A stretch of DNA of 53,035 nucleotides from Fidelibacterota bacterium (GTDB lineage Bacteria > Fidelibacterota > UBA2242 > JAFGTP01). The stretch is taken from contig JAFGTP010000059.1 in NCBI GenBank assembly GCA_016934035.1, positions 1 through 53,035 on the forward strand, in the 5' to 3' direction. The translations under genes and the position numbers were made by a program. The notes beneath the pieces were generated by a model. The model saw only the letters and a program-made list of their open reading frames with translations. It was not told the origin of the DNA and ran no database searches. Below, in pieces: positions 28,841 through 36,415 of the stretch. Numbering within the stretch: position 1 is the stretch's first letter; each line of letters starts with the position of its first letter.

Positions 28841-30364
28841 ATGGAAAAAAAATACAAACTCATTATTATCGGTGCGGGAATCGCCGGTCTCAGTACAGCA
28901 CTAGCATGGAATAAGCTGTACAATCCTGAAGATGTCATTGTGCTTGAAAAAAATCCCATTCCCGGAGGTTGTGTCACCACTTTTGGAAGAGATGGATTTC
29001 GTTTTGACACCACACAAATTATTCCTGATGTCTCCAATCTGCTGGAATTTTTTGATGTGGAAATAAAACTTAAAAAATTCGATACTTATTATGTCAGACT
29101 TTTCCTGGCAAATCCGAAAAAAGGGACCGTAAAAATTTTCCCAATCGCTTCTTCAAAAGAGGACTTTCAGGATAACATGATAGAAAATTTTCCTGAAGAC
29201 GGATGGGCAATAAAAAATTTTTTTCAATATTGCCAGGAAATGCATGATGAACTGAACCACCTGAAAACTGAACCCAAACTTCGTCATATTCCGGGAATTC
29301 TCCTGAAATGTCCCAAGATCATCGCCAATTCGAATCTCACCTATCACCAATTTTTAAGAAAATTCAATTTTAAAAATCCGGAGGTTTTTCAACTTTTGGA
29401 TACATTTTCATCTTTCAGTGGTTTATCCGGAGATCGCTGTGCCGCACTCTTGACTGCCTGCGCTATGATCACGACCCTGAAAGGGGCGTATCGGCCGGAG
29501 AAGGGCTTTATTCAATTTCCCGTCACACTCAAAAAGAAATTGGAATCTCAGGGCACAGAGGTACGTACCCATTGCGAGGTCCAGCAAATCCTGACAAAAA
29601 ATGGTAAGGTCACCGGTGTCCGGTTGCAAAATGGCGACTACCTTCAGGCGAATTTAGTCGTTTCTACGGTGGATACAAAAGTAACCTTCAGCGAATTGCT
29701 CGATTTTCAGAAAAAGGACAAATATTTTCGAAAAGTCCGTGAAATCAAAATATCGCCCTCTGGGTTTTCCATTCATCTTGGTTTGGATGATAAAATTGAT
29801 CTGAATGCTCTGGGTTTCAACTGTGGCTACAATGTGCTCACCACACCCGGGGCATTTGAAAAGGCTTTTGGGCATTGGGACCGGCAGGAACTGATGATGT
29901 CCAATGATTGTTTTCATATGGCGGCCATTTGCCCGTCGGTAATGACCAGCGGCAAACCAACCCTTGTTCTGCATGTGGTGCCTGTCCCGTCTGAAAAGTG
30001 GATCGCTTTGTATGATTCAGATAGTAAAAAATATAGCCAGGAAAAGTTGACGGCCATAGACTTTTACATCAATAAACTTGAGCAGTACATGGTTCCCGAA
30101 TTGAGTAGACATGTGGTTTTTACCGACATATCCACACCGGCAACCTATCGTCGTTACATTGGATCTCCGACCGGTTCACAATATGATATGTTGCCGGTGC
30201 CGTCCAATTTTGGCAAAAACCGATTGAAATCAAGAACGACCATTAAGGGCTTGTTTATCACCAAATTCAGTCATGGCATCTGGCCCAGTATGCAGGCCGG
30301 ATTGCAGATTGTGGATATGATTTCCGGCGGAAAGATTATGAATGGGAATTCGGCCTTGAGATAA
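28841..30364 (+). CDS. FAD-dependent oxidoreductase, CrtI/carotenoid isomerase-like
   Basis: This 507-residue flavoprotein has an N-terminal dinucleotide-binding fold (IIIGAGIAGLSTA, then the glutamate at VLEKN and the GGCVTTF motif). The C-terminal PVPSNFGKNRL...GIWPSMQAGL region carries the second FAD-contact segment of phytoene desaturase and carotenoid cis-trans isomerase (CrtISO) relatives. Members saturate, desaturate or isomerise polyenes or oxidise other lipids. No other carotenoid genes are nearby, so the substrate is open. It is divergent from tetR, whose operator lies about 115 bases upstream. Its 3' end overlaps the convergent GNAT gene by 29 bases. A CCGGAGAG ribosome site precedes the ATG. 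Confidence 0.85.
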   Translation: MEKKYKLIIIGAGIAGLSTALAWNKLYNPEDVIVLEKNPIPGGCVTTFGRDGFRFDTTQIIPDVSNLLEFFDVEIKLKKFDTYYVRLFLANPKKGTVKIFPIASSKEDFQDNMIENFPEDGWAIKNFFQYCQEMHDELNHLKTEPKLRHIPGILLKCPKIIANSNLTYHQFLRKFNFKNPEVFQLLDTFSSFSGLSGDRCAALLTACAMITTLKGAYRPEKGFIQFPVTLKKKLESQGTEVRTHCEVQQILTKNGKVTGVRLQNGDYLQANLVVSTVDTKVTFSELLDFQKKDKYFRKVREIKISPSGFSIHLGLDDKIDLNALGFNCGYNVLTTPGAFEKAFGHWDRQELMMSNDCFHMAAICPSVMTSGKPTLVLHVVPVPSEKWIALYDSDSKKYSQEKLTAIDFYINKLEQYMVPELSRHVVFTDISTPATYRRYIGSPTGSQYDMLPVPSNFGKNRLKSRTTIKGLFITKFSHGIWPSMQAGLQIVDMISGGKIMNGNSALR

Positions 30365-30926
30365 AATTTTTTTCCAGTAAGGAATAAATCTCGCTGTCCA
30401 GAAATTGGCCGTCAAAAAAAAAGTTTTCCTGAAAATAGGCTTCTTTGACAAATCCGTGTTTCAAAAGAATTTTTCTAGAACTTTCATTGTGAGGGTTGAT
30501 ATTGGCTTCCATCGAATGAAGATTCAATTGGCGAAATCCAAAGGGAATGATGGTTTGAAATACCTCGGACATATAGCCATTTCCCCAGTAGTCCGGATCC
30601 AGCGAATAGCCAATTTCCCCCCGGCAATTGTCCCATTCAATGCGCCAGATTCCAAAATATCCGATCATTTTGTCTGACTGTTTATCCATTATGGCCCAAT
30701 TCAATCCCAGTTTGAGATCAAAAGCCAGATTCATTTCCTGTATCTTGTGTCGAATGGCCTGTATGTTGGGTTCCGGAAAGGTATCCATATACCTCATGAC
30801 CCGGAAATTGGAGCGGATTTCAAACAAACGTTCCGCATCGGAAAGCCGGAATCGGCGAAGGAGTAACCGCTGGGTTTCGAAATTTGGAAAAGATACAAAT
30901 ACCTCTTCGTTAATCGCGGAAGTCAC
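30336..30926 (-). CDS. GNAT family N-acetyltransferase, RimJ/RimL-like
   Basis: This 196-residue acetyltransferase has the GNAT core. The opening FETQRLLLRRFRLSDAERLFE is typical of the RimJ/RimL branch. Motif A/B residues include GYSLDPDYWGNGYMSEV (acetyl-CoA pyrophosphate loop region) and HNESSRKILLKHGFVKEA, the conserved N-x-x-S-x-x-x-L-x-K-x-G-F pattern. It probably acetylates an amino terminus or a small molecule; the substrate is not readable. The start is a GTG that overlaps the stop of the methyltransferase gene by four bases. Confidence 0.92.
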   Translation of the reverse strand: MTSAINEEVFVSFPNFETQRLLLRRFRLSDAERLFEIRSNFRVMRYMDTFPEPNIQAIRHKIQEMNLAFDLKLGLNWAIMDKQSDKMIGYFGIWRIEWDNCRGEIGYSLDPDYWGNGYMSEVFQTIIPFGFRQLNLHSMEANINPHNESSRKILLKHGFVKEAYFQENFFFDGQFLDSEIYSLLEKNFISRPNSHS

Positions 30927-31534
30927 AGGCCCGCCTTTTTGGTTGCTTCAATAATAATCCAGCCGGGGTGGGTTTTCAAATCCTTTTTCACGACGTCAAA
31001 TCCGGCCTCTTTCAATAAGTGATCATATTGTGAATCGGATTTTATCTGCACCCGTTCAAACCATTTGGTACCGGGTTGCGGATACTGATTGATGACAAAG
31101 AATTTTCCCCGGGATGATACAATTCGAAATACTTCCTTTAGTGAATCCGTTAACCTGGGCCAAAACTGAATTGTTTCCAAAGCTGTGACGATATCCATGG
31201 TGTCATTTTCGAAAGGCATATTCAAAACACTGCTCCGAAGGATTTCCACTGTTCCCTGTTCTATTGCTTTTCTATTGGTTGTCTTGGCCAGGGTGACCAT
31301 TTCCACCGAATGGTCTACGCCAAATATTTTTCCAGTTTTTATGGTTTTGGAAAGATATTTTACAAAGGCACCTCCGCCACAACCAATGTCCAGTGCATTG
31401 ATATTATCTGCAAAATTGACAGATTCAAAATATTGACGGTATCTGCCGGTATGGGCAAAGTTCATTAGTTTCCCGATGAATTTTCCCATTGGTCCGCTGG
31501 GCTTTGCACCTTGTTCATAGAATATATCAGCCAT
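30923..31534 (-). CDS. Class I SAM-dependent methyltransferase
   Basis: A GGAG ribosome site lies six bases before the ATG at 31534, so I start there (203 residues) rather than at the ATG four codons earlier at 31546. The SAM-binding motif I is ALDIGCGGGAFVKYL, followed by an acidic motif II (FGVDHS) and motif III-like sequence DIVTALETIQFW. It resembles small UbiE/COQ5-type or methyltransferase-11 proteins. The acceptor is unknown. It is the first gene of a two-gene unit with the GNAT protein and overlaps it by four bases. Confidence 0.92.
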   Translation of the reverse strand: MADIFYEQGAKPSGPMGKFIGKLMNFAHTGRYRQYFESVNFADNINALDIGCGGGAFVKYLSKTIKTGKIFGVDHSVEMVTLAKTTNRKAIEQGTVEILRSSVLNMPFENDTMDIVTALETIQFWPRLTDSLKEVFRIVSSRGKFFVINQYPQPGTKWFERVQIKSDSQYDHLLKEAGFDVVKKDLKTHPGWIIIEATKKAGL

Positions 31535-31613
31535 AATGCACTCCAATTTTGAAAGGCAACAGGCACTTAGTCCTATTGCTTTAAAAATATTATAAAAATT
31601 TTTTGGGTACAGG

Positions 31614-31642
31614 AAAAAAAACTCCTGATTTTTGTCAGGAGT
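31614..31642 (-). terminator. Rho-independent terminator after the DUF2891 gene
   Basis: Arms ACTCCTGA (31621-31628) and TCAGGAGT (31635-31642) with loop TTTTTG. On the minus strand the hairpin is followed by seven U (31614-31620). Confidence 0.85.
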
Positions 31643-31677
31643 AAATTTATATGTTTAAATTATAATTCAGAGGAATA

Positions 31678-32802
31678 TTAATTTATTTTTTTTGTATTTC
31701 TTAAGGCGTAAACCGCAAAGGTTGCCAGCCAGTGTGAGCCTTCATAATACTTGCTGTCCACAGCCGGCAGTGAATAATCGAAATGTCTGATGATGGCTTT
31801 GGATATTTGTCCTTGCTGGTTCACGTTCAGTCGGTCGAATATCTGGGCCATACACCAGACACGGCTGAGGTTTAATCCGTCCAGATGAACCAATTTCGGG
31901 TCTTTGCGGTCAGTGACTGTTGCCGGAGCCATCAGAATATGCTGTTCATTCTCCATGAAATCAGGCAGAAAACGTCGGAACCATATTTCAAATTCGCCAT
32001 TACTGAGTATACGGCTCATGAGACTGGCCTCTATTAAGGCTGGTGATAGAAAAGCGTCTCCTTCAATTTCCCAATTTACCGGAAAATTTGCATCATCAAA
32101 ATAGTAGTAATAAGCCGCTTCTGTCAGGACTTTTTCAAGTTCATGGTTGCTGACAGCCCGGGCATAATCGAGGGCAAAAGCAATTCCGAAAGCCGTATTA
32201 GGATGGACACCTCGCCGAATCGGATAGGTCTGTTTGGGTAAAAAGTCCCTATAGCGTTGGACGATAATTTTTTCCAATGGCGCAATATTTTTGTACCATT
32301 TTTCAGCTTCAGGGTCCTTCCAGGTGTACAGTTCTTCAGCCAGTTTCAGAAACCAGGCCCAGCCATAGGTCCGCTCAAAGGATTTGGTGTTCGGCAACAA
32401 AAAATAGTTTGCTTCCAGGGCCATTTTTTCAGCTGTCAGATTTTCCTTTAGCAGGTGTCGGATTTCTTTTTCATGGTCCAGTTTTCCGGAAAATTCTTTC
32501 AGGATATAAACCAATAACCAATGCCCGTGCACTGCCGAGTGCCAGTCGAAGCAGCCGTAAAATGCCGGATGATAATCTCTGGGTAGTTTCAGGTCTTCCG
32601 CAGCATTTTGCACATGACTGTCTTTGTATGGATATTCTTTTTGAATACCGTACATAGCCATTTTGGAATATTTCTCGGCTCTTTCCAGAGTCAGGGAATA
32701 GTCGTGTAAATTGCTGGATGCTTCGGTTTTTTGACAATTTTGTATTGCATACAGGCTAAACAGAACAGCCATTATTAATAGCTTTTTGTACAGAGATAAC
32801 AT
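31678..32802 (-). CDS. DUF2891 family protein, exported
   Basis: This 374-residue protein has an N-terminal hydrophobic signal (MLSLYKKLLIMAVLFSLYAIQN) followed by a Cys at residue 24 that could be lipidated, although the box is not canonical. The body matches DUF2891, whose hallmark is HPAFYGCFDWHSAVHGHW near residue 78. Members are thought to be alpha/alpha-barrel proteins of unknown function. A TTGGAG site precedes the ATG. It lies downstream of the aminotransferase on the same strand and has its own terminator at 31614-31642. Nothing in the sequence names a reaction. Confidence 0.87.
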   Translation of the reverse strand: MLSLYKKLLIMAVLFSLYAIQNCQKTEASSNLHDYSLTLERAEKYSKMAMYGIQKEYPYKDSHVQNAAEDLKLPRDYHPAFYGCFDWHSAVHGHWLLVYILKEFSGKLDHEKEIRHLLKENLTAEKMALEANYFLLPNTKSFERTYGWAWFLKLAEELYTWKDPEAEKWYKNIAPLEKIIVQRYRDFLPKQTYPIRRGVHPNTAFGIAFALDYARAVSNHELEKVLTEAAYYYYFDDANFPVNWEIEGDAFLSPALIEASLMSRILSNGEFEIWFRRFLPDFMENEQHILMAPATVTDRKDPKLVHLDGLNLSRVWCMAQIFDRLNVNQQGQISKAIIRHFDYSLPAVDSKYYEGSHWLATFAVYALRNTKKIN

Positions 32803-32822
32803 AATATCTCCAAAGTAAAGGT

Positions 32823-34007
32823 TTAAAGAATACTTTTCACCATTTTTGCCAATCGTTCAATGCCTTCCCGAATTTGTTCCAGGCTGGGAAAAGAATAACT
32901 CAGGCGCATTGTATTTTTGCCCCGGCCGTCATGATAAAAAGGGGCGCCGATCACATAGGCCACGTCGTGCTCAATGGCTGTCATAAAAATTTCTTTTGTG
33001 TCAATGGATTCGGGTAATTCAACCCAGAGGAACATTCCGCCTTCAGGTTTTGACCATCGGACTCCTGGCGGCATGAATTTTTCCAGACTTTTCAGCATGG
33101 CATCTTTTTTCGGTTTATAGCATTTCTTGGCTTTTTCAATGGTTTCTTTCATCATTCCTTTTTCAATATAACTGGCCAGGATCAGTTGGTTAAAAGAGGG
33201 TGTGCAAAGGTCAACCGATTGTTTCAGAACAACAAATTTGTCAATGATTTCTTCTTCGGCTACAACCCATCCCATCCTCATTCCCGGAAACAAAATTTTC
33301 GAAAAGGTTTTGAGCATGATGACATTTTTTCCACCTGACAGTTTCCAGATGCTGGGTAAAGTTTCCCCGATATACCGCAATTCTCTGTAAGGAGAATCTT
33401 CGACGATTGGGACTCCATATTTTTCGGCAATGGCGATCAGTTGATTGCGTCGTTCCACCGACATTGTGATTCCTGACGGGTTTTGAAAATCAGGAATGGT
33501 ATAAATGAACCTGGGCTGTTTTTCGCTCTCTGACAGTGTCTTTTCAAGTTCATCCATTTTCATGCCATCATTGTCCATAGAAATGCCAATCATGTTGGCA
33601 TTATGACGGCGGAAAGCCTGTAATGCACCGAGATAGGTAGGCATTTCAACGATGATGGGAGTCTGATCGTCCAGAAACAGCATTGATAAAAGGTCAAGCC
33701 CCTGCTGTGATGAGGACACCACACATACATTTTCACAGGCGGCATCATCGCCAAATTCTTGCATATGTTGGCACAGGGCCTGGACCATCTCCGGTTCACC
33801 TTTTGTCTGGCCATATTGCAGGGCCAGGTATCCTTTGGTGTCCAAAACTTCTTTGGTGATATCAGCGATTTCTTTGAGTGGAAAAAGGTCTGAATCCGGT
33901 AAACCACCCCCAAAGGAAATCAATCCTGGTTTCCGGGTCCATTTTAAAATTTCGCGGATTTCTGAACGCCTGATATTTTTTGATAAATTGGAAAATGAAT
34001 AGGTCAT
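32823..34007 (-). CDS. PLP-dependent aminotransferase, 2-aminoadipate/LysN type
   Basis: This 394-residue fold-type I aminotransferase resembles LysN/alpha-aminoadipate aminotransferase and related MocR-like catalytic domains. I start at the ATG at 34007, with a GGGAGG site seven bases upstream; an adjacent TTG is in frame. Recognisable are YTIPDFQNPSG, the PLP-contacting Asp and Tyr in EDSPYRELRY, and the Schiff-base lysine in LKTFSKILFPGMRMGWV. The opening SNLSKNIRRSEIREILKW is typical of this clade. It could act on aminoadipate, branched-chain or aromatic amino acids. The next gene, DUF2891, follows by 20 bases. Confidence 0.92.
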   Translation of the reverse strand: MTYSFSNLSKNIRRSEIREILKWTRKPGLISFGGGLPDSDLFPLKEIADITKEVLDTKGYLALQYGQTKGEPEMVQALCQHMQEFGDDAACENVCVVSSSQQGLDLLSMLFLDDQTPIIVEMPTYLGALQAFRRHNANMIGISMDNDGMKMDELEKTLSESEKQPRFIYTIPDFQNPSGITMSVERRNQLIAIAEKYGVPIVEDSPYRELRYIGETLPSIWKLSGGKNVIMLKTFSKILFPGMRMGWVVAEEEIIDKFVVLKQSVDLCTPSFNQLILASYIEKGMMKETIEKAKKCYKPKKDAMLKSLEKFMPPGVRWSKPEGGMFLWVELPESIDTKEIFMTAIEHDVAYVIGAPFYHDGRGKNTMRLSYSFPSLEQIREGIERLAKMVKSIL

Positions 34008-34010
34008 CAA

Positions 34011-34481
34011 TGCCTCCCATGCCTTGTTTTTTTAATGATTTATAGAAAAATTTCTCTCTCTTCGAATCGTCTATATATTATTGTGATGAGAGGTAATTAG
34101 CAATAGGAAAAAGAATAAAATATTCCAGATCGATCTCTTCACATGGACTGCATATCATATTAAGAATTATTTTACTTGAAATGACAATGTTAATCTTATA
34201 GATTAATTTCGAAAGTTTATTGCGGCGCATTTAAATTTACAAATGGTACAAATGTTATTGAGAAATCAATAATAAATAGATGGATAAAAAATGGTAAATA
34301 CAATAATCAGCAAGGAGATAACAATGAGAGCATGTATTAAAATGCCGGGATCAATGTGACTGGGCCTGCCATCAAGGTTGTATTTATACCAGATAAAAGC
34401 GAAAAATTTTCTTGAAACTAAAAAATGTATTTATGTAAAGTAGGTAAAATATCATAAAAATTATATTTAAAATCATAGTAT
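34011..34481. other. 471-base intergenic region with a ribosome-site mini-ORF
   Basis: No convincing gene. An AAGGAG (34312-34317) precedes an ATG at 34324 that opens a reading frame of only 11 codons. A following segment in another frame (34354-34412) reads NVTGPAIKVVFIPDK, so this may be a decayed gene remnant. The AAGGAG-ATG-AATGCCGG arrangement also occurs near 51264-51300. Confidence 0.4.
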
Positions 34482-35012
34482 CTATATGGATGCTAATTTT
34501 TCTGTTGGGTCCAGAAGCTGATCTGGCATCTCATCAGAAAACCAATTGCCTCCCAAATACTTTTCATGACGAGAAATCGGTTCATAGGAATAGAGTTCTA
34601 AATGCAGCATACTGGGATTTTTTCCTTTCAATTTTTGGATATATGCCGGCGATGTTTCATTGATTTTTTCTGAGTCCAGTACCAATCCCACTTTGCCGAT
34701 TTTCTGCCCTTCAGAGATATTTTCTCCGGATTTTACATATATTTCTTTTAATTCACCATATTTCCAGTAATTGCCATGGTCATTTTTTATAATAACAAAA
34801 TAAGTATGGTTCCAGTAATGGATCCATTCCGGTGAAGTCATCAGACCTGTTTCAATAACAATTCCAGGTTCAATGGCAAACACATCACTTTCTACATCAG
34901 AGTAAAGGTCAATACCACAATGGTGCCGGTCACCACGATCTTCCCAAAATGATCCCGGATGGTTGTTGGTCGGAATCTCCTTTTGTTTATTTTTTAATGG
35001 CCAAGATGGCAT
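34482..35012 (-). CDS. M23-like peptidase fold protein, apparently lacking catalytic histidines
   Basis: The ATG at 35012 has a GGAG site before it, giving 176 residues; a TTG seven codons upstream is less likely. Residues of the LytM/M23 zinc-peptidase fold are visible. The first metal motif HxxxD is His31-Cys-Gly-Ile-Asp35 (HCGIDLY) and the third ligand is His137 in MLHLELY. In active enzymes the two catalytic histidines sit in YxHL and HLH. Here those positions are Glu87 (YGEL) and Met135 (MLH). The metal site seems kept but catalysis doubtful, as in M23-fold activators. There is no signal peptide. It lies upstream of the his leader region on the opposite strand. Confidence 0.78.
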   Translation of the reverse strand: MPSWPLKNKQKEIPTNNHPGSFWEDRGDRHHCGIDLYSDVESDVFAIEPGIVIETGLMTSPEWIHYWNHTYFVIIKNDHGNYWKYGELKEIYVKSGENISEGQKIGKVGLVLDSEKINETSPAYIQKLKGKNPSMLHLELYSYEPISRHEKYLGGNWFSDEMPDQLLDPTEKLASI

Positions 35013-35212
35013 AGGCTCTCCAAAATTTTGCAAAAATTATAAAAGTTAATTGAATTAACAAACATAAAATAAATTGAGTTGAATTTAAACAAAAATTGAA
35101 ATTTTTATCTGTCTGGAATCCGTAATGATTGGATATTTACAGGAAAAGTTTATTGATTTTTAATTGCTGGCTGCTTCAGGAAATGAATATTTCTTAAACT
35201 GGATAAATTTTA

Positions 35213-35243
35213 TTTGCATAAAATATTTTTAGCAATAAATTTA
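35213..35243 (+). promoter_or_regulatory. Candidate promoter of the his operon
   Basis: TTTG (35213-35216), 19 bases, TAAATTTA (35236-35243), fitting the TTTG-N19-TAnnTTT layout. Transcription would start near 35247-35250, about 15 bases before the ATG of the first leader peptide at 35264, favouring that start over the ATG at 35249. Confidence 0.5.
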
Positions 35244-35263
35244 GCACCATGAGAAAGAAGAGT

Positions 35264-35320
35264 ATGAAAAGAAATTTAACCCATTGGCATCATCATCACA
35301 GTAACTACCGGTTGATGTAG
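35264..35320 (+). CDS. His operon leader peptide 1 (His-rich)
   Basis: An 18-codon reading frame encodes MKRNLTHWHHHHSNYRLM, with five His codons in a run of six. An in-frame ATG at 35249 could add five residues. It has no other role than to sense histidyl-tRNA: scarce charged tRNA stalls the ribosome on the His codons and lets the antiterminator form. The antiterminator 5' arm lies in its last codons (35307-35313). Terminator 1 follows at 35346-35373. Confidence 0.88.
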   Translation: MKRNLTHWHHHHSNYRLM

Positions 35321-35381
35321 CCTTTGTTTTTATAAAATTTACATTAAGCCGGTTTCAATTAAGAATCCGGCTTTTTTATTT
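35307..35381 (+). promoter_or_regulatory. His attenuator 1: antiterminator and terminator
   Basis: Terminator: arms AAGCCGG (35346-35352) and CCGGCTT (35367-35373), extended by TTC/GAA inside, then a U-rich tail. Antiterminator: ACCGGTT (35307-35313, the last leader codons) can pair with AGCCGGT (35347-35353), occupying the terminator's left arm. A ribosome that reaches the leader stop at 35318-35320 covers the first segment and favours termination. Confidence 0.8.
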
Positions 35382-35399
35382 TAAAAGAGAAAGAAAAAA

Positions 35400-35459
35400 A
35401 TGAAAAATAACACCAATAACCATCATATTCATCATCACGGTCACTGGATTTCCGGGTGA
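35400..35459 (+). CDS. His operon leader peptide 2 (His-rich)
   Basis: A 19-codon frame encodes MKNNTNNHHIHHHGHWISG with six His in eight codons. It starts 26 bases after terminator 1. The purine-rich AAAGAGAAAG upstream may serve as a weak ribosome site. The last codons before the stop (35449-35456, TTTCCGGG) are the antiterminator's 5' arm. Together with leader 1 it forms a second, independent attenuation step before hisG. Confidence 0.88.
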   Translation: MKNNTNNHHIHHHGHWISG

Positions 35460-35513
35460 TGGAAAAATTTTAATAAATTTTTCAGAAAGCCCGGAAATGT
35501 TCGGGCTTTTTTT
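35449..35513 (+). promoter_or_regulatory. His attenuator 2: antiterminator and terminator
   Basis: Terminator: AAAGCCCG (35486-35493) with CGGGCTTT (35502-35509) and seven U after the stem. Antiterminator: TTTCCGGG (35449-35456, last leader codons) pairs perfectly over 8 bp with CCCGGAAA (35490-35497), the left terminator arm. The logic matches attenuator 1. Confidence 0.85.
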
Positions 35514-35550
35514 ATATAAAAAGAAATCAATAAATATAAGGAATAAAACC

Positions 35551-36405
35551 ATGTTGACATTAGCTGTACAAAAAAGTGGAAGACTGAGTGAAAAGACAAT
35601 GAAATTACTTGAAGATTGCGGAATCAGCGTCCAAAACGGTGCTACTGCCAAACTTCAGGCCAGGGCGGAAAATTTTCCGTTGCAGGTACTTTACCTGAGA
35701 GATGATGATATTCCAGAATGTGTGGCAGACGGAATTGCAGATATTGGCATTGTGGGTGAAAATGTATTTCTTGAAAAAGCACGTAAAGTCAGCATTATCA
35801 AGCGACTTGGATTTTCACGATGCAGAATGTCCATTGCAGTCCCCAAAGAATTTGATTACAAAAGTGTTCGCGATCTTGACGGCAAAAGCATTGCAACATC
35901 CTACCCGAATATACTGAAAGCTTTTTTGCAGAGGGAAAATGTTAAAGCTGAAATCCATGAGATCAGCGGCTCAGTGGAAATCGCTCCCGGTATCGGGCTG
36001 GCAGATGCTGTCTTCGACATTGTCAGTACCGGCAGTACACTGATCAGCAACGGTCTCAAAGAAGTGGAAATCACCCTGCAATCAGAAGCCATTATTATCG
36101 GGAAAGATACTATCAATGCTGAAAAACAGGAGATTATCGATGAGTTGATTTTTCGCATCAAAGCCATTAACAGGGCTAAAAAAAATAAATATATTATGAT
36201 GAATGCGCCAAACGAAGCGATACCGGAAATTGTGAAAATCCTTCCGGGAATTAAAGCCCCCACTATTGTGCCCCTTTCAATCGAAGGTTGGAGTTCGGTA
36301 CAGTCAGTGATCGAAGAAAGTGAATTCTGGGAACGGATTCAGAAATTAAAAATGACCGGTGCAGAAGGCATCATTGTCGTACCCCTTGAAAAAATGATTG
36401 ATTGA
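35551..36405 (+). CDS. hisG: ATP phosphoribosyltransferase, long form
   Basis: This is the first enzyme of histidine synthesis and condenses ATP with PRPP. It has 284 residues, starting at the ATG at 35551 with an AAGGA site. MLTLAVQKSGRLSEKT opens it, as in the enterobacterial form. Active-site residues lie in the DDIPECVADGIADIGIVGEN segment and the EISGSVEIAPGIGLADAVFDIVSTGST phosphate-binding stretch. The C-terminal regulatory domain (about 205-284, with PLSIEGWSSVQSVI) binds histidine for feedback inhibition, so HisZ is not needed. It is the first structural gene after the tandem attenuators. Confidence 0.98.
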   Translation: MLTLAVQKSGRLSEKTMKLLEDCGISVQNGATAKLQARAENFPLQVLYLRDDDIPECVADGIADIGIVGENVFLEKARKVSIIKRLGFSRCRMSIAVPKEFDYKSVRDLDGKSIATSYPNILKAFLQRENVKAEIHEISGSVEIAPGIGLADAVFDIVSTGSTLISNGLKEVEITLQSEAIIIGKDTINAEKQEIIDELIFRIKAINRAKKNKYIMMNAPNEAIPEIVKILPGIKAPTIVPLSIEGWSSVQSVIEESEFWERIQKLKMTGAEGIIVVPLEKMID

Positions 36406-36415
36406 AGGAAATGCC

